From NCBI RefSeq assembly GCF_003313465.1, contig NZ_KZ845668.1, positions 62,001 through 126,000 on the forward strand: a stretch of 64,000 nucleotides of DNA, given 5' to 3'. The notes under the pieces are model-generated. The model saw only the letters and a list, made by a program, of their open reading frames with translations. It did no database searches and had not been told where the DNA came from. Below are positions 17,140-28,290 of this stretch, piece by piece. The stretch comes from Thermoflavimicrobium daqui. Its GTDB lineage: Bacteria > Bacillota > Bacilli > Thermoactinomycetales > Thermoactinomycetaceae. Position numbers and translations under genes: made by a program. Every line of letters begins with the position of its first letter. Position 1 is the first letter of the stretch.

Positions 17140-20100
17140 CTACATATTACGGCGATATTGTCCTCCAACCTCATATAATGCTGCTGTAATCTGTCCTAAA
17201 CTAGCTACTTTTACCGTTTCCATCAATTCAGCAAAAATATTTCCTTCTTCTTTGGCTACTCGCTTCAAACGCTCTAATGCCTCTTTGGCTTCTTGTTGGT
17301 GCTTATTATGAAACTTTCTAACGTGTTCGATTTGGGAATACTTTTCCTCTTCGGTAGCACGAGTTAATTGTACATCTGTCTCCACATTCGAGTTTGGACC
17401 TTCAAATGTATTTACACCGATAATCGGTAGCTCACCTGTATGCTTTTTAGTCTCATAATAAAGGGACTCATCTTGAATTTTCCCGCGCTGGTATTGTGTT
17501 TCCATCGCTCCAAGAACACCGCCACGGTCGCTAATCCGCTCAAATTCTTTTAATACCGCTTCTTCTACCAAATCCGTTAGCTCTTCGATGATAAACGAAC
17601 CTTGCAACGGATTTTCATTTTTTGCTAATCCTAACTCTTTTGTAATAATTAACTGAATCGCCATGGCGCGACGAACAGACTCTTCGGTTGGTGTAGTAAT
17701 CGCTTCATCATAAGCATTGGTATGCAGCGAGTTACATTGATCATAAAGTGCCATTAATGCTTGTAAGGTCGTACGAATATCATTAAAGTCAATCTCCTGT
17801 GCATGTAAAGAACGACCTGATGTTTGAATATGATACTTTAGTTTCTGGCTTCGTTCATTCGCACCATAAAGGTGTTTCATGACAATCGCCCAAATACGGC
17901 GTGCTACCCGCCCGATCACAGAATACTCTGCATCTAATCCATTGCTAAAAAAGAACGAAAGATTAGGAGCGAAGTCGTCAATTTTCATACCACGACTCAA
18001 ATAATATTCTGCATAAGTAAAGGCATTAGCTAGTGTAAAAGCAAGTTGAGTAATTGGATTGGCACCAGCTTCTGCGATATGGTAACCACTAATACTAACC
18101 GAATAATAATTGCGAATACCATGATCAATAAAATATTGCTGAATATCTCCCATCATTTTTAATGCAAATTCTGTAGAGAAAATACAAGTATTCTGACCTT
18201 GGTCTTCCTTTAAGATATCTGCTTGTACGGTCCCACGTACCGCTTTTAACGTATTTCGCTTAATTTCTTCTTTTTCTTCTATATTAGGTTCTCGACCTTG
18301 CTCTTTACGAAACCGATCCAATTGTTGTTCAATCGCTGTATTAAAAAACATCGCCAATATAATAGGAGCTGGGCCGTTAATCGTCATCGACACACTGGTA
18401 TTTGGTGCACATAGATCAAAGCCCTGATAGAGTTGTTGCATATTTTCAAGTGTACAAATACTTACGCCTGACTCCCCAATTTTCCCGAAAATATCAGGTC
18501 GCTCCGCTGGGTCTTCGCCATATAGTGTGACACTATCAAAGGCTGTTGATAAGCGTTTAGCAGCATCATTTTTAGATAAATAATGAAAGCGATTATTGGT
18601 CCTCTCTGGAGTCCCTTCTCCAGCAAATTGTCGCTTAGGATCTTCATCTGTTCTCTTTAAGGGGAATACTCCTGCTGTAAAAGGAAAAAACCCAGGTAAA
18701 TTTTCTTTGTGTAACCAACGTAATAACTGACCCCAATCTTTATATTTGGGGAGTGCTACTTTGGGAATTTTCGACCCAGATAAAGTTTCCGTAAAAAGAG
18801 GCGTTTGAATCTCTCGATTACGTACCTTTGTCACTAATTGGTCTTGTTTATATTTTTTAACTAGATCAGGCCAAGTAGACAAAGCTTCTTTGTTTTCGCT
18901 TGAAATTTGTTGTTGGATCTCTTTTGTTTTTTGCTCCAGTTGAGTTACAATAGGATCTTTATTCTCTTCGCTGGCAAAAAGTTCTTTTACCCCCTGAAGT
19001 TGATAAAGATGACTTGCTAGCTTTGATTGTTCACGGGATCTTTGATGATATTTTCGAACAGTACTTACAATCTCATGTAAATAGTGAGTTCTTTCAGGTG
19101 GAATAATATATTTCTTTTGCAACTGTTGATTATCTATAGATAGTGATGATTCCCAACTTAACTGTAACTTTTCATTCATTCGATCTATAAGTTTACGATA
19201 AAAAACGTTAGTTCCTGGATCATTATAATGGCTAGCCATCGTCCCATAGACTGGAATTTGATCATCGGGAATTTCAAAAAGTTGGTGATTACGTCTATAT
19301 TGTTTTTTTACATCACGCAAAGCATCTTCTGAACCTTTGCGGTCAAATTTATTAATCGCTACTAAATCGGCATAATCAAGCATTTCAATTTTTTCTAGCT
19401 GCGATGGAGATCCATATTCAGAAGTCATCACATAGACAGATACATCACTAATAGAGACTACATCTGCATTCCCTTGCCCAATACCACTAGTCTCAACAAT
19501 AATTAAATCGTATCCGGCTTGCTTCATTACGGCAATCGCTTCACGGATCGCACCACTTAGCTCTGAACGTGTTCGACGGGTCGCAAAACTACGCAAAAAT
19601 ACATGTGGATGATGAATTGAATTCATTCGAATACGGTCACCTAAAAGTGCTCCACCGGTTTTTTGTTTGGAAGGATCAATTGACAAGATGGCAACTTTTT
19701 TATCTGTAAAATCATGAATAAAGCGTCGTACCAGTTCATCGGTTAATGAACTTTTACCTGCACCACCTGTCCCTGTTATACCAATGACAGGAATCCGGCG
19801 GGAAACGGGGGATAAAATTTCTGCGATCAGTGTTTGAGACTGAAGACGTAAGTTTTCATCTTCTGCAGCCTGCTCTACCAGTGTTAGGAGACGGGAAGTA
19901 GCTTGCTGCTCTCCCTTTCTACATCGCTCTAAGTCTTGGCTCCAGTCCCTTTTTGCAATCGTCGAAAAGTCCGCTTCCCGAATCATATAATTAATCATAC
20001 CTTGCAAGCCAAGTTGACGACCATCTTGAGGAGAGAAAATTTTCGATACCCCATATTCCTCTAATTCTTTAATTTCATTTGGAACAATCACTCCTCCACC

Positions 20101-20397
20101 GCCACCAAAAACACGGATATGAGAAGCACCTTTTTCCTTTAATAGATCAACAACATAGCGGAAAAACTCCATATGTCCGCCTTGATAAGATGAGAGAGCA
20201 ATTCCTTGAACATCTTCTTGAATCGCAGCCTCAACAATCTCACTGACAGAGCGATTATGCCCTAAATGAATCACTTCTACACCTGTAGCTTGTAAGAGAC
20301 GGCGAAATAAGTTAATTGATGCATCATGTCCGTCAAATAGACTAGCGGCGGTTACAAAGCGAACTGCGTGTTTAGGTTGATATACTTCTACTTCCAT
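17140..20397 (-). CDS. icmF: Fused isobutyryl-CoA mutase IcmF
   Basis: Adenosylcobalamin enzyme of 1085 residues that interconverts butyryl-CoA and isobutyryl-CoA. Domains in order: B12-binding (about 1-145; DGHDAS with the cobalt His, then [10 protein letters not shown]), a MeaB-like GTPase chaperone (about 205-410; [23 protein letters not shown]), and the mutase barrel (about 545-1085). The sequence [20 protein letters not shown] and Gln in [11 protein letters not shown] follow the IcmF pattern and not methylmalonyl-CoA mutase. GGGAGGGC precedes the ATG, four bases after the tetR stop. It is last in the thl-hbd-acd-acd-meaB-tetR-icmF operon. A few IcmF relatives act on other branched acyl-CoAs. 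Confidence 0.95.
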   Translation of the reverse strand: MEVEVYQPKHAVRFVTAASLFDGHDASINLFRRLLQATGVEVIHLGHNRSVSEIVEAAIQEDVQGIALSSYQGGHMEFFRYVVDLLKEKGASHIRVFGGGGGVIVPNEIKELEEYGVSKIFSPQDGRQLGLQGMINYMIREADFSTIAKRDWSQDLERCRKGEQQATSRLLTLVEQAAEDENLRLQSQTLIAEILSPVSRRIPVIGITGTGGAGKSSLTDELVRRFIHDFTDKKVAILSIDPSKQKTGGALLGDRIRMNSIHHPHVFLRSFATRRTRSELSGAIREAIAVMKQAGYDLIIVETSGIGQGNADVVSISDVSVYVMTSEYGSPSQLEKIEMLDYADLVAINKFDRKGSEDALRDVKKQYRRNHQLFEIPDDQIPVYGTMASHYNDPGTNVFYRKLIDRMNEKLQLSWESSLSIDNQQLQKKYIIPPERTHYLHEIVSTVRKYHQRSREQSKLASHLYQLQGVKELFASEENKDPIVTQLEQKTKEIQQQISSENKEALSTWPDLVKKYKQDQLVTKVRNREIQTPLFTETLSGSKIPKVALPKYKDWGQLLRWLHKENLPGFFPFTAGVFPLKRTDEDPKRQFAGEGTPERTNNRFHYLSKNDAAKRLSTAFDSVTLYGEDPAERPDIFGKIGESGVSICTLENMQQLYQGFDLCAPNTSVSMTINGPAPIILAMFFNTAIEQQLDRFRKEQGREPNIEEKEEIKRNTLKAVRGTVQADILKEDQGQNTCIFSTEFALKMMGDIQQYFIDHGIRNYYSVSISGYHIAEAGANPITQLAFTLANAFTYAEYYLSRGMKIDDFAPNLSFFFSNGLDAEYSVIGRVARRIWAIVMKHLYGANERSQKLKYHIQTSGRSLHAQEIDFNDIRTTLQALMALYDQCNSLHTNAYDEAITTPTEESVRRAMAIQLIITKELGLAKNENPLQGSFIIEELTDLVEEAVLKEFERISDRGGVLGAMETQYQRGKIQDESLYYETKKHTGELPIIGVNTFEGPNSNVETDVQLTRATEEEKYSQIEHVRKFHNKHQQEAKEALERLKRVAKEEGNIFAELMETVKVASLGQITAALYEVGGQYRRNM

Positions 20398-20401
20398 CGT
20401 C

Positions 20402-21037
20402 TTAGCCCTCCCTTGGTATCAGCTTATCAAGTATTAAAGCCATTTGTCGCTTCGTATATTGATCAATTGTATAATGTCTTTTGAGCGCCCAACGACGAAA
20501 CGCCCACATTTCACCGATAACCATGATATCGTGTGCCATCAATTTTACTGTGTTTTCATCTACCGAAAGAGTTCCATCTTCCATTCCTTTAATTAAGATA
20601 TTTTCAAAAATACCTGTAATCTCTTCTTCTTTTTGCAATACATAAGACATGAGTTCTTTGGGAAGTGATTTAGCTTCTTGATAAATCAACACAATTAATG
20701 AGCTCATTTCATCCACTGTATAAAACAGGTTTTCCACACACTTTCTAAGCGAATCACGTGCAGTATCCGATTCATACAATGACTTTCTAAGTCGTGTTTC
20801 CAGCTCTGTATGGATATACTCACAAACGAGATATAAAACATCCTCTTTGCTTTGGATATATTCATACATCGTACCAATCGATAATCCACAAGCCCGTGCA
20901 ATCTCACGAGTTGTGGTTTTATGGAATCCTTTTTTTATAAATAAACGTACGGCTCCCTCCACAATCTGTTGCCTTCGTTCTTTAACCAAGCGTTGGTCTT
21001 TGACAACAGAGGGAATGACAGGGGGATTGCGTTTCAC
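20402..21037 (-). CDS. TetR-family regulator of the acyl-CoA operon
   Basis: 211-residue repressor. The N-terminal DNA-binding domain reads [50 protein letters not shown] (TetR helix-turn-helix), and the C-terminal half is helical, as in acyl-CoA-sensing members. The GTG at 21037 is chosen because AAGGAGTGATCACT precedes it, five bases after the meaB stop; the upstream ATG has no site. It lies inside the operon whose promoter carries a TetR-like palindrome at 26562-26579, so autoregulation with an acyl-CoA inducer is likely (inference). Confidence 0.88.
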   Translation of the reverse strand: MKRNPPVIPSVVKDQRLVKERRQQIVEGAVRLFIKKGFHKTTTREIARACGLSIGTMYEYIQSKEDVLYLVCEYIHTELETRLRKSLYESDTARDSLRKCVENLFYTVDEMSSLIVLIYQEAKSLPKELMSYVLQKEEEITGIFENILIKGMEDGTLSVDENTVKLMAHDIMVIGEMWAFRRWALKRHYTIDQYTKRQMALILDKLIPREG

Positions 21038-21042
21038 AGTGA

Positions 21043-21987
21043 TCACTCCTTCTTTCCAAACAAAATCCGATTCAACCAAATCCGAGCTACCTGATGGGGA
21101 ACCTTTCTCCGAAGTGCTACTTGCTCCAATTCTGCTTCAAATTCTGGTTTTTTCATCTCCTGTTTTAAAAATTGATAGAAACTATCCTCAAGTAATTCCA
21201 AAACCTCTTGTCGCAAGTGATTTTGTCTACGCTTCACCCATTCTCCTGTTTCCTCCAAATGTTGGCGATGCTTTATGATTTGAGACCAACATTCCGATAT
21301 TCCTTGATTTAAGGAAGCAATCGTTTGAACAATCGGCGGTCTCCATTCCCATTGTTGTAAATCGAGTAGCTCTTCAATTTCTGTAACTAACCGATTGGCT
21401 CCAGATAAATCCGCTTTATTTACCACAAATAAATCAGCAATTTCCATAATTCCAGCTTTAAAGACTTGGACAATATCACCCGCTCCGGGGTTAAGCACCA
21501 ATAATACTGTATCTGCTAAGTGCATAATCTCTAATTCTGCTTGCCCTACACCTACGGTCTCGATCAATACAACATCAAACCCTGCTGCATCCAATACACG
21601 TACAGCTTCTCTGGTTGATCGCGAAAGCCCACCTACATTGCCACGGCTACCCATACTTCGAATAAAAACATCTGTATCCAAAGCATGTTTAGTCATTCGA
21701 ACACGATCCCCTAACATAGCTCCACCTGTAAAAGGGCTGGTAGGATCAACAGCAATCACTCCTACCGAAAGCCCAACTTGTCTAATTTTTGTAATCAAAC
21801 CATCTATCAATGAACTCTTTCCTGCTCCAGGTGGGCCAGTGAGTCCAATCAAAAAGGTTTTTCCGGTTTCAGGAAATATCTTTTCTAACAACTGATTTTT
21901 CTCTGGGGATCCATCTTCAATTTTGGTAATCAGCCGGGCAATGGTTCGTTTATCTTTTTGTTTAAGTAAACGAAGCCATCCATCCAT
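21043..21987 (-). CDS. meaB: MeaB/ArgK GTPase, mutase chaperone
   Basis: G3E-family GTPase of 314 residues that guards adenosylcobalamin loading and reactivation of acyl-CoA mutases. Walker A is GLTGPPGAGKSSLIDGL at about residue 48, followed by VIAVDPTSPFTGGAMLGDRVRM, DVVLIETVGVGQAE and the guanine motif NKADLSG. It sits seven bases after the second acyl-CoA dehydrogenase gene. IcmF already contains its own chaperone domain, so a stand-alone MeaB hints at a second B12 mutase, either elsewhere in the genome or as a helper to IcmF. Confidence 0.93.
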   Translation of the reverse strand: MDGWLRLLKQKDKRTIARLITKIEDGSPEKNQLLEKIFPETGKTFLIGLTGPPGAGKSSLIDGLITKIRQVGLSVGVIAVDPTSPFTGGAMLGDRVRMTKHALDTDVFIRSMGSRGNVGGLSRSTREAVRVLDAAGFDVVLIETVGVGQAELEIMHLADTVLLVLNPGAGDIVQVFKAGIMEIADLFVVNKADLSGANRLVTEIEELLDLQQWEWRPPIVQTIASLNQGISECWSQIIKHRQHLEETGEWVKRRQNHLRQEVLELLEDSFYQFLKQEMKKPEFEAELEQVALRRKVPHQVARIWLNRILFGKKE

Positions 21988-21994
21988 AAGGCAT

Positions 21995-23137
21995 CTACTC
22001 TTTCATCAAATAATTAGAAATGACTAATCGTTGGATTTCATTGGTACCTTCATAAATTTGTGTTATTTTAGCATCCCGCATCATTCGCTCGACTGGAAAC
22101 TCTCGGGTATAACCATAACCTCCAAAAATTTGCACAGCCTCGGTTGTTACTTTCATTGCTATATCTCCAGCAAAGCATTTGGCCATCGCTGATGCTTTAC
22201 CGTATGGAAGTCCTACCGTTTCACGCCAAGCTGCTTGATAAGTAAGTAGTCTTGCCGCTTCAATTTGGGTTGCCATATCAGCTAATTTAAATTGAATGGC
22301 TTGCAGCTTACCAATCGGTTTTCCAAATTGCTTACGTTCTTTGGCATAGGCTAAAGCATGATCCAGTGCACCTTGGGCGATTCCGACAGCTTGAGCTGCT
22401 ATCCCATTCCGTCCACCATCTAATGTCATCATCGCAATTTTAAATCCGTCTCCTTCATTACCTAGACGCTGACTTTCGTGAATGCGACATTGATCAAATA
22501 AGATTTCTAATGTTGGAGAAGAGCGAATACCTAACTTCTTTTCTTTCTTACCAAATGAAAATCCAGGTGTTCCCTTCTCTACAATAAATGCAGTGATTCC
22601 TTTATGTTTTTTCTCTGGGTCTGTTACTGCAAAAACAACGTAAATTTCGGCATCCCCACCATTGGTGATAAAAATTTTACTTCCGTTTAAGATATAGTAG
22701 TCCCCATCTTTGACTGCCGTCGTTTTCATTCCTACTGCATCAGAACCAGATCCGGGTTCGGTTAATCCATAAGCTCCTAACATCTTTCCTTCGGCTAATG
22801 GACGTAAATATTTCTCTTTTTGTTCAGGATTCCCGAAATGATAAATAGGCCAACTCGCTAGTGAAATATGTGCCGATAATGTTACCCCAGTCGAAGCACA
22901 AACACGAGAAAGTTCCTCTACAGCAATCACATAACTAAGAAAATCGGCGCCTCCACCCCCTAACTCCTCAGGCCAAGGAATCCCAGCCAACCCTAACTGA
23001 CCCATTTTATCAAAAATCGAACGATCAAATATTTCTTGTTCATCGCGTTCACTGGCTGTTGGTTCTACTTCTTTCGTAGCAAAATCACGAACCATTTTTC
23101 GCATCATTTCATGCTCTTCACTTAAGCGAAACTGCAT
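21995..23137 (-). CDS. acd: Acyl-CoA dehydrogenase (second of a tandem pair)
   Basis: FAD enzyme of 380 residues that oxidises acyl-CoA to enoyl-CoA. It shows [21 protein letters not shown] (FAD and substrate site), [16 protein letters not shown], and [14 protein letters not shown], carrying the catalytic Glu region. The ATG at 23137 with ATAGGAGA upstream starts the family N-terminus [12 protein letters not shown]; an earlier in-frame ATG overlaps the preceding gene. It is clearly a duplicate of the upstream gene, and the two share a long near-identical stretch at their 3' ends. Chain-length preference cannot be read; butyryl- or isobutyryl-CoA would fit the operon. Confidence 0.93.
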   Translation of the reverse strand: MQFRLSEEHEMMRKMVRDFATKEVEPTASERDEQEIFDRSIFDKMGQLGLAGIPWPEELGGGGADFLSYVIAVEELSRVCASTGVTLSAHISLASWPIYHFGNPEQKEKYLRPLAEGKMLGAYGLTEPGSGSDAVGMKTTAVKDGDYYILNGSKIFITNGGDAEIYVVFAVTDPEKKHKGITAFIVEKGTPGFSFGKKEKKLGIRSSPTLEILFDQCRIHESQRLGNEGDGFKIAMMTLDGGRNGIAAQAVGIAQGALDHALAYAKERKQFGKPIGKLQAIQFKLADMATQIEAARLLTYQAAWRETVGLPYGKASAMAKCFAGDIAMKVTTEAVQIFGGYGYTREFPVERMMRDAKITQIYEGTNEIQRLVISNYLMKE

Positions 23138-23156
23138 TTGGCATTCTCCTATTCTG

Positions 23157-24299
23157 TTAGTCTTTAAAGAGTTCATTTGCAATAACGATCCGTTGAATCT
23201 CATTGGTTCCTTCATAAATTTGTGTTATTTTAGCATCACGAAATAGGCGTTCAACTGGGAATTCTCTGGAATAACCATATCCACCAAAGATTTGAATTGC
23301 TTCTGTCGTTACCTGCATGGCTGTATCTGCTGCAAAAAATTTCGCCATCGCTGCTTCTTTTTTGCACGATTTACCTAGCTGTTTAGCCTCTGCAGCTCGA
23401 TAAACTAGGAGACTTGCTGCTTCTATTTGCATAGCCATATCGGCTAGTTTCATTTGAATAGCTTGATGTTTAATAATAGGCTTACCAAACTGTGTGCGTT
23501 GTTTAGCATAATCTAAGGAATATGCTAGAGCCGCTTTAGCAATACCTAATGCTTGCGCGCCGATCCCAATCCTACCACCTGCTAAATTAGAAAGGGCTAT
23601 TTCATAACCTTGTCCTTCTTCTCCTAAGAGATTTTCCGCTGAAACGACAGCATCTTCAAAAATTAGCTCACATGTATTTGATCCACCTAAGCCCATTTTC
23701 TTTTCTTTATTGCCGATTTTGAACCCAGGTGTATCTCGTTCAACAATAAAGGCAGAAATTCCTTTAATACCTTTAGAAGGATCTGTTACTGCAAAAGTGA
23801 TATAAATATCAGCTTCTCCTGCATTGGTAATGAATACCTTATTCCCATTTAAAATATATCGATCTTTATCTTTACGCGCTTGTGTTTTGATAGCAGATGC
23901 ATCTGATCCCGCCTGTGGTTCGGTTAATGCGAACGCGCCAAGGTATTTTCCCTGGGCTAGAGGGATCACATATTTCTTTTTTTGTTCCTCAGTTCCATAG
24001 TTTAGTATTGGAAGGGTAGCCACCGAAGTATGAACAGCTAATATAACACCAACAGTAGCACTTACACGGGAAATCTCTTCAAGTGCACGAATATATGATA
24101 TAAAATCGGCTCCAGCTCCACCCCATTTTTCCGGTATAGGAATCCCCATCAATCCTAACTTCGCCATCTTATGAATCACATCACGCGGAAATTGATCATC
24201 TGCATCCATCGAAGAGACATAAGCTTGAATCTCCTGTTCAGCAAAGTCACGTACCATTTTTTGCATGGTGTTCTGCTCTTCGTTCCATACTAGTTTCAT
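23157..24299 (-). CDS. acd: Acyl-CoA dehydrogenase (first of a tandem pair)
   Basis: 380 residues, same family as the following gene. [54 protein letters not shown] and [14 protein letters not shown] are diagnostic for short- and medium-chain acyl-CoA dehydrogenases. Electrons would pass to ETF and, via FadF or an ETF-quinone route, to the respiratory chain. It follows hbd by about 120 bases and precedes its duplicate by 19. Together with thiolase and hydroxyacyl-CoA dehydrogenase it covers most of a beta-oxidation turn; no enoyl-CoA hydratase gene is seen in the window. Confidence 0.93.
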   Translation of the reverse strand: MKLVWNEEQNTMQKMVRDFAEQEIQAYVSSMDADDQFPRDVIHKMAKLGLMGIPIPEKWGGAGADFISYIRALEEISRVSATVGVILAVHTSVATLPILNYGTEEQKKKYVIPLAQGKYLGAFALTEPQAGSDASAIKTQARKDKDRYILNGNKVFITNAGEADIYITFAVTDPSKGIKGISAFIVERDTPGFKIGNKEKKMGLGGSNTCELIFEDAVVSAENLLGEEGQGYEIALSNLAGGRIGIGAQALGIAKAALAYSLDYAKQRTQFGKPIIKHQAIQMKLADMAMQIEAASLLVYRAAEAKQLGKSCKKEAAMAKFFAADTAMQVTTEAIQIFGGYGYSREFPVERLFRDAKITQIYEGTNEIQRIVIANELFKD

Positions 24300-24418
24300 T
24301 GTAATCTTTACCTCCGGTGCTACTCCATTATGACTTGATTACAGTAGAGCTCTCTCTCTAACTTAGCCTCTTGTTTTTACGTTCACATTCACCTCATTTT
24401 TAGACCTTTAGCAACTAT

Positions 24419-25273
24419 CTATTCATACACATAGAAACCACGACCACTTTTTCGTCCAAGCCAACCCGCTTTCACATACTTACGTAGAAGTGGACATGGG
24501 CGATACTTACTATCAGCAAATCCTTCATATAAAGTTTCCATGATGTATAGACAAGTATCTAGACCGATAAAATCAGCTAAAGTAAGAGGGCCCATAGGAT
24601 GGTTCATGCCTAGCTTCATCACTTGATCAACAGCTTCAGGAGTAGCAACTCCTTCATACACTGTATAAATTGCTTCATTGATCATTGGCATCAATACACG
24701 ATTGGATACGAAACCAGGGAAATCTTGTACTTCAACCGGTTGTTTCCCCATTTGAACCGCTAAATCGTGCACAGTATGAAATACATCATCAGATGTAGCA
24801 AGTCCCCGGATCACCTCGACAAGTTTCATCACAGGTACTGGATTCATAAAATGCATTCCAATCACTTTTTCAGGTCTTTTGGTTACAGCAGCTATTTCAG
24901 TAATGGGAAGTGAAGATGTATTACTAGCCAAAATGGTATGTGAAGGACAATGTACATCTAACTCTCGGAATACTTCAGACTTTACTTTGATATTTTCTAT
25001 AATAGCTTCAATCACGATATCGGAATCCGCTGCAACCACTTCGATTTTGGAGGTGGTTCCTATCCGTTCTAAAATTTCCACCTTTTTTTCTACACTAATT
25101 CTTCCTTTTTCTACACTACGATCCAAGTTTTTCTGAATACGTTCGATTCCTTTATCCAATTGGCTATCAGATGCATCCATCATTACTACCGAATAGCCCG
25201 CTTGAGCTGCAACCTGGGCAATTCCACTTCCCATTTGACCAGCACCAATTACACCAATCTGTTTGATTTCCAA
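24419..25273 (-). CDS. hbd: 3-hydroxybutyryl-CoA dehydrogenase
   Basis: NAD(P)-dependent oxidation of 3-hydroxyacyl-CoA, 284 residues. The Rossmann motif [21 protein letters not shown] sits at the start, followed by [32 protein letters not shown] with the catalytic His, and [19 protein letters not shown]; the C-terminal domain ends in [15 protein letters not shown]. It lies between thl and the dehydrogenase pair. In the lysine pathway it would take hydrated crotonyl-CoA towards acetoacetyl-CoA. The same family is called mmgB or fadB in Bacillus. Confidence 0.94.
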   Translation of the reverse strand: MEIKQIGVIGAGQMGSGIAQVAAQAGYSVVMMDASDSQLDKGIERIQKNLDRSVEKGRISVEKKVEILERIGTTSKIEVVAADSDIVIEAIIENIKVKSEVFRELDVHCPSHTILASNTSSLPITEIAAVTKRPEKVIGMHFMNPVPVMKLVEVIRGLATSDDVFHTVHDLAVQMGKQPVEVQDFPGFVSNRVLMPMINEAIYTVYEGVATPEAVDQVMKLGMNHPMGPLTLADFIGLDTCLYIMETLYEGFADSKYRPCPLLRKYVKAGWLGRKSGRGFYVYE

Positions 25274-25365
25274 AACATCTCACCCTCTACTTAAAGTTAT
25301 CCTTCTATACTTAAAGAGAAAAGCTAATCCTACATTTCTACTCCAATGAAGACAATATGCAGAAA

Positions 25366-26547
25366 TTACCCATCTACTTTGACTAAAATCGCATCTCCCT
25401 GTGCAGCCCCACTACAAATCGCTGCAATTCCTAAGCCACCACCACGGCGCTTTAGCTCATGAATCAAAGTAAGTACGATTCTTGCACCACTCGCTCCAAT
25501 CGGATGACCTAAGGCCACGGCTCCACCGTTTACATTTAGCTTCTCAAGATCAATCCCTAAAATCTTACTGTTAGCTAGGGCTACTGCGGCAAATGCTTCA
25601 TTGATCTCAAATAAGTCGATTTGCTTTAGATCCACATTCGTCTTTTTTAATAATTTTTGTATGGCATAGGCTGGTGTGATCGGAAAGTTTTCTGCTTCCA
25701 TCGCCACTTGCGCATGACCCAAAATCTTTGCCATCGGTTTAATACCTAGCTCTTCAGCTTTTGCTTGAGTTGAAACAACAAGCGCGCAAGCCCCATCATT
25801 TACTCCAGGTGCATTACCAGCCGTTACACTTCCATCTGCCAAGTAAGCTGGCTTTAACTTCGAAAGTTTTTCTAAGCTCGTATCTCTTCTTACCGATTCA
25901 TCCTGATCAACTACTATTTCCTTTCTTTTTTCGTTAACGGTAACTGTAGCTATCTCTTCCGCCAAACGACCCGCATCAATAGCCTCTGCAGCTCTTTGAT
26001 GACTACGTAATGCAAACTCATCTTGCTCTTCTCTGGAAATTTCATATTTTGCTGCAATTCGACTACCATGTACAATCATATGAACATCATGAAAAGCACA
26101 CCACAACCCATCATGAACCATTAAATCGACTAACTGCCCATCACCCATACGTTGTCCAAAGCGAGCCGTCTTCAAAATATAAGGAGCACGACTCATATTT
26201 TCCATTCCACCAGCTAAAATTAGACTGGCATCTCCAGCCCGAAGAATCTGATCTGCTAAAGTAATACTTCTTATTCCTGAAGCACAAACTTTATTTACCG
26301 TTTCAGTTCCTACTTCCCAAGGCAAGCCCGCTAATCTAGCTGCCTGTCGCGAAGGAATTTGACCAGCTCCTCCTTGTAATACCATCCCCATAATAACCTC
26401 ATCAACAAATTCACCTGATAACTTAACACGGTTCATAGCCTCTCTTAAGGCAATCCCACCCAACTCAACGGCTGGAACATCCTTAAACACTCCACCAAAT
26501 TTACCAAAAGGAGTTCTTGCTCCTCCTAAAATAACGGATTCCTTCAT
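25366..26547 (-). CDS. thl: Acetyl-CoA C-acetyltransferase (thiolase)
   Basis: 393-residue thiolase splitting acetoacetyl-CoA into two acetyl-CoA, or the reverse. The nucleophile Cys is in [10 protein letters not shown], the catalytic His in [16 protein letters not shown] and the second Cys in [13 protein letters not shown]. It is the first gene of the operon, with AAGGAGGG before the ATG and a TetR-type palindrome just upstream. It could process acetoacetate (as acetoacetyl-CoA) and the crotonyl-CoA branch from lysine, or fatty and branched-chain acids. Confidence 0.95.
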   Translation of the reverse strand: MKESVILGGARTPFGKFGGVFKDVPAVELGGIALREAMNRVKLSGEFVDEVIMGMVLQGGAGQIPSRQAARLAGLPWEVGTETVNKVCASGIRSITLADQILRAGDASLILAGGMENMSRAPYILKTARFGQRMGDGQLVDLMVHDGLWCAFHDVHMIVHGSRIAAKYEISREEQDEFALRSHQRAAEAIDAGRLAEEIATVTVNEKRKEIVVDQDESVRRDTSLEKLSKLKPAYLADGSVTAGNAPGVNDGACALVVSTQAKAEELGIKPMAKILGHAQVAMEAENFPITPAYAIQKLLKKTNVDLKQIDLFEINEAFAAVALANSKILGIDLEKLNVNGGAVALGHPIGASGARIVLTLIHELKRRGGGLGIAAICSGAAQGDAILVKVDG

Positions 26548-26561
26548 TTAAAACCCTCCTT

Positions 26562-26579
26562 CTACTGAGCGCTCGGTCG
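26562..26579. promoter_or_regulatory. TetR-type operator upstream of thl
   Basis: Near-perfect palindrome with half sites CTACTGAGC and GCTCGGTCG (two mismatched pairs), centred between 26570 and 26571, about 15 bases before the thl start. Its form resembles the CGACCGAGC-type operators of TetR regulators of acyl-CoA metabolism. The obvious ligand is the operon's own TetR protein. Confidence 0.6.
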
Positions 26580-26861
26580 GAAATAAAACATGTAAGCGCC
26601 TTCATATATAAGGGTACACTAGTGATATTCCATTGGCAATAGTCAAAATAGAATATGTTATTATCATAATTAAATTTACCAAATTAATAACATAATCAAA
26701 AACATGTATACCCAATTCCTATGCTAAAATAGAAATGAAGATTCAACCACTCCTTTTAGCCAATGGAGAACTCATCCATTTTATATTTGAATTTGTTATA
26801 TCAATCAGTTGCTCATCGCTTCCTCACTCACTCCCGTCCCATATCAGCCATAGAGTTTCTA

Positions 26862-26960
26862 AGAACTTTGCTCTTAGAAACGCTTGTCCTTTTGGGAAAA
26901 GTCGATCCTACACCAGGAGTGATTTAGTCTTTGAATCGAATTATGCAACAGGCTTCTATG
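26862..26960 (+). repeat. Dispersed intergenic repeat, copy A
   Basis: Contains a hairpin (TTTCTAAGA/TCTTAGAAA), then GGGAAAAGTCGATCCTACAC and, further on, TATGCAACA. Related copies lie at 41602-41680, 48944-49020 and 62269-62343. It sits in the 550-base gap between the thl operator and the lipoprotein gene, which otherwise shows no convincing gene. Confidence 0.5.
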
Positions 26961-27136
26961 TAAAAGCAAAGTCTTATCATTCACTTATAGTGCTTACTTT
27001 AATCTATTTGATATAAAGAGAGGAGTGCAGCTAGCTACAAATAGAAAAGATGCCCGTTCTGTTATAAGCTACCCAACTCATTTTGTTTGAGTACATGCAA
27101 ATCGGCATTATTCTATTTATCTCGTAGCTATTGACA

Positions 27137-27634
27137 ATGAGAAAAATTCCTATTTGGACAGGAGGACTAAGCATCCTTCTTTTACTGTCGGGATGTGGTC
27201 AGACAACTCCATCAACCCAGACGACAAAAGTAGATATTGTAGTTCCAGAACAACCTAAAGAAAAAGCACCTGAACAAAAGAAGTCGGAAGTATCCAATCC
27301 ACAACCACTACCACCCACTCAACCAGCTCCAAATCCGTCTCCAACGTACTCGGTGGATACAAAATTACAACAAGCTAATGATATTGCCCAGGCAATAAAA
27401 AATACTACTCAATCAGTCCATGACTCAGCACATTTGCGGAGTGGTCCAAATATTTCTTCCGGTAAAGTAACCCATGTACCAAAAGGGGCACAATTATATG
27501 TTCAAACTGCACAGGTAGATCCGACTGATTATCGAATCTGGTGTTTTGTGACTTATAATTCCTATCAAGGCTGGATATCATATAAAACGTTAAATCCAAG
27601 TTATTATTTACAATCCAACTATAAAAAAGATTAA
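27137..27634 (+). CDS. SH3-domain lipoprotein
   Basis: About 165 residues. A signal peptide ending in a lipobox (LLLLSGCG, with Cys at about residue 20) predicts membrane anchoring after lipid attachment. A Pro/Gln-rich linker (residues about 25-75) leads to a bacterial SH3 domain at about 95-155 (AHLRSGPNISSGKVTHVPKGAQLYV ... WCFVTYNSYQGWIS), which usually binds cell-wall peptides. Neither the TTG at 27131 nor the ATG at 27137 has a good ribosome site; ATG is used. It is a single gene with its own terminator. Function beyond wall binding is unknown. Confidence 0.8.
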   Translation: MRKIPIWTGGLSILLLLSGCGQTTPSTQTTKVDIVVPEQPKEKAPEQKKSEVSNPQPLPPTQPAPNPSPTYSVDTKLQQANDIAQAIKNTTQSVHDSAHLRSGPNISSGKVTHVPKGAQLYVQTAQVDPTDYRIWCFVTYNSYQGWISYKTLNPSYYLQSNYKKD

Positions 27635-27636
27635 AA

Positions 27637-27679
27637 AAGCTGATCCAAGGATAATTCTATCCGTTGGATCAGCTTCTTT
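27637..27679 (+). terminator. Terminator of the lipoprotein gene
   Basis: AAGCTGATCCAA and TTGGATCAGCTT pair, with GGATA/TATCC further in, followed by CTTT. It starts right after the stop codon. Confidence 0.8.
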
Positions 27680-27941
27680 ACATCGAGTCTTTCTTTGTCC
27701 AAGAATCTGTCACGATCTCATATAGGCTTTATATTTTATTTTTTCTTCTTTTGACATAAAATCAAGATGGAATAAAACAAGAAAGATAATACATTAGGAA
27801 AATGATTCGACATTTTAATAAATTTTTCTTTTGGAAGGGCTTAAAGGTAAGCTCTTTCTGTATTTTTTCCTACAAGGTTTTTATTTCTTCCATGGAGCAA
27901 GAAAAAATATAATCATCCAGGAGTGTTAATTAACCAAACAT

Positions 27942-28050
27942 AGGTAAGAAAGGGATGGCATTTTTCGACTCAGTCGACCTCATGCCCCACTCTACGGGAT
28001 AAGAAGTTCTAAGAGGCAAATCCTATAAGAACTTCTATCATTTCTTACCT
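27942..28050. repeat. Three-way-junction-like repeat element (copy E1)
   Basis: A 10-bp outer stem (27942-27951 with 28041-28050, AGGTAAGAAA) encloses two hairpins: GGCAT/ATGCC with an inner CGACT/AGTCG, and a 9-bp AGAAGTTCT/AGAACTTCT. Its minus strand is about 77 percent identical by eye over 47 bases to the element at 46994-47055. It may be a small mobile repeat or a structured RNA; the strand of function is unknown. Confidence 0.5.
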
Positions 28051-28058
28051 AGCGGAAG

Positions 28059-28272
28059 TGAATGGAATCCGATGGGCTTTTAGCGCAATGACTTCCACGT
28101 GTTACTTCCATACGGCTCCCAGCGTTCCATCTGATGGAATGAGCGGACTCGGACTCATCCTTGCCAGACATCATCAGTCACGTGGCGAAAACATGCCCTC
28201 ACTTCATTCCAATATGATGCAAATCAACAGCCCTGATAATCATCAGTATAGATTTGTTAAAGTTCATTTTTA
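28059..28272 (+). other. Unexplained, possibly structured leader upstream of the VTT-domain gene
   Basis: CCACGTG (28095-28101) and CACGTGG (28179-28185) enclose an 84-base segment containing TTCCATC/GATGGAA. It is more GC-rich than the surrounding spacer and ends just before the ribosome site of the VTT-domain gene. A 71-codon open frame crosses it but resembles nothing and has no start signal. I could not match it to a known riboswitch. Confidence 0.35.
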
Positions 28273-28290
28273 AAAGGAGTACTTTTAACT

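Noticed and set aside
26735-27016. 93-codon open frame
   Set aside because: It runs through repeat copy A, has no ribosome site and an odd composition; it is a by-product of the repeat.
28120-28200. Hammerhead ribozyme suggested by CTGATG and CGAAAA
   Set aside because: The core would need CTGATGA; the sequence has CTGATGG, and the stems do not form the three-way junction.
28058-28273. 71-codon open frame upstream of the VTT-domain gene
   Set aside because: No start signal, no domain, and it coincides with a potential RNA structure.
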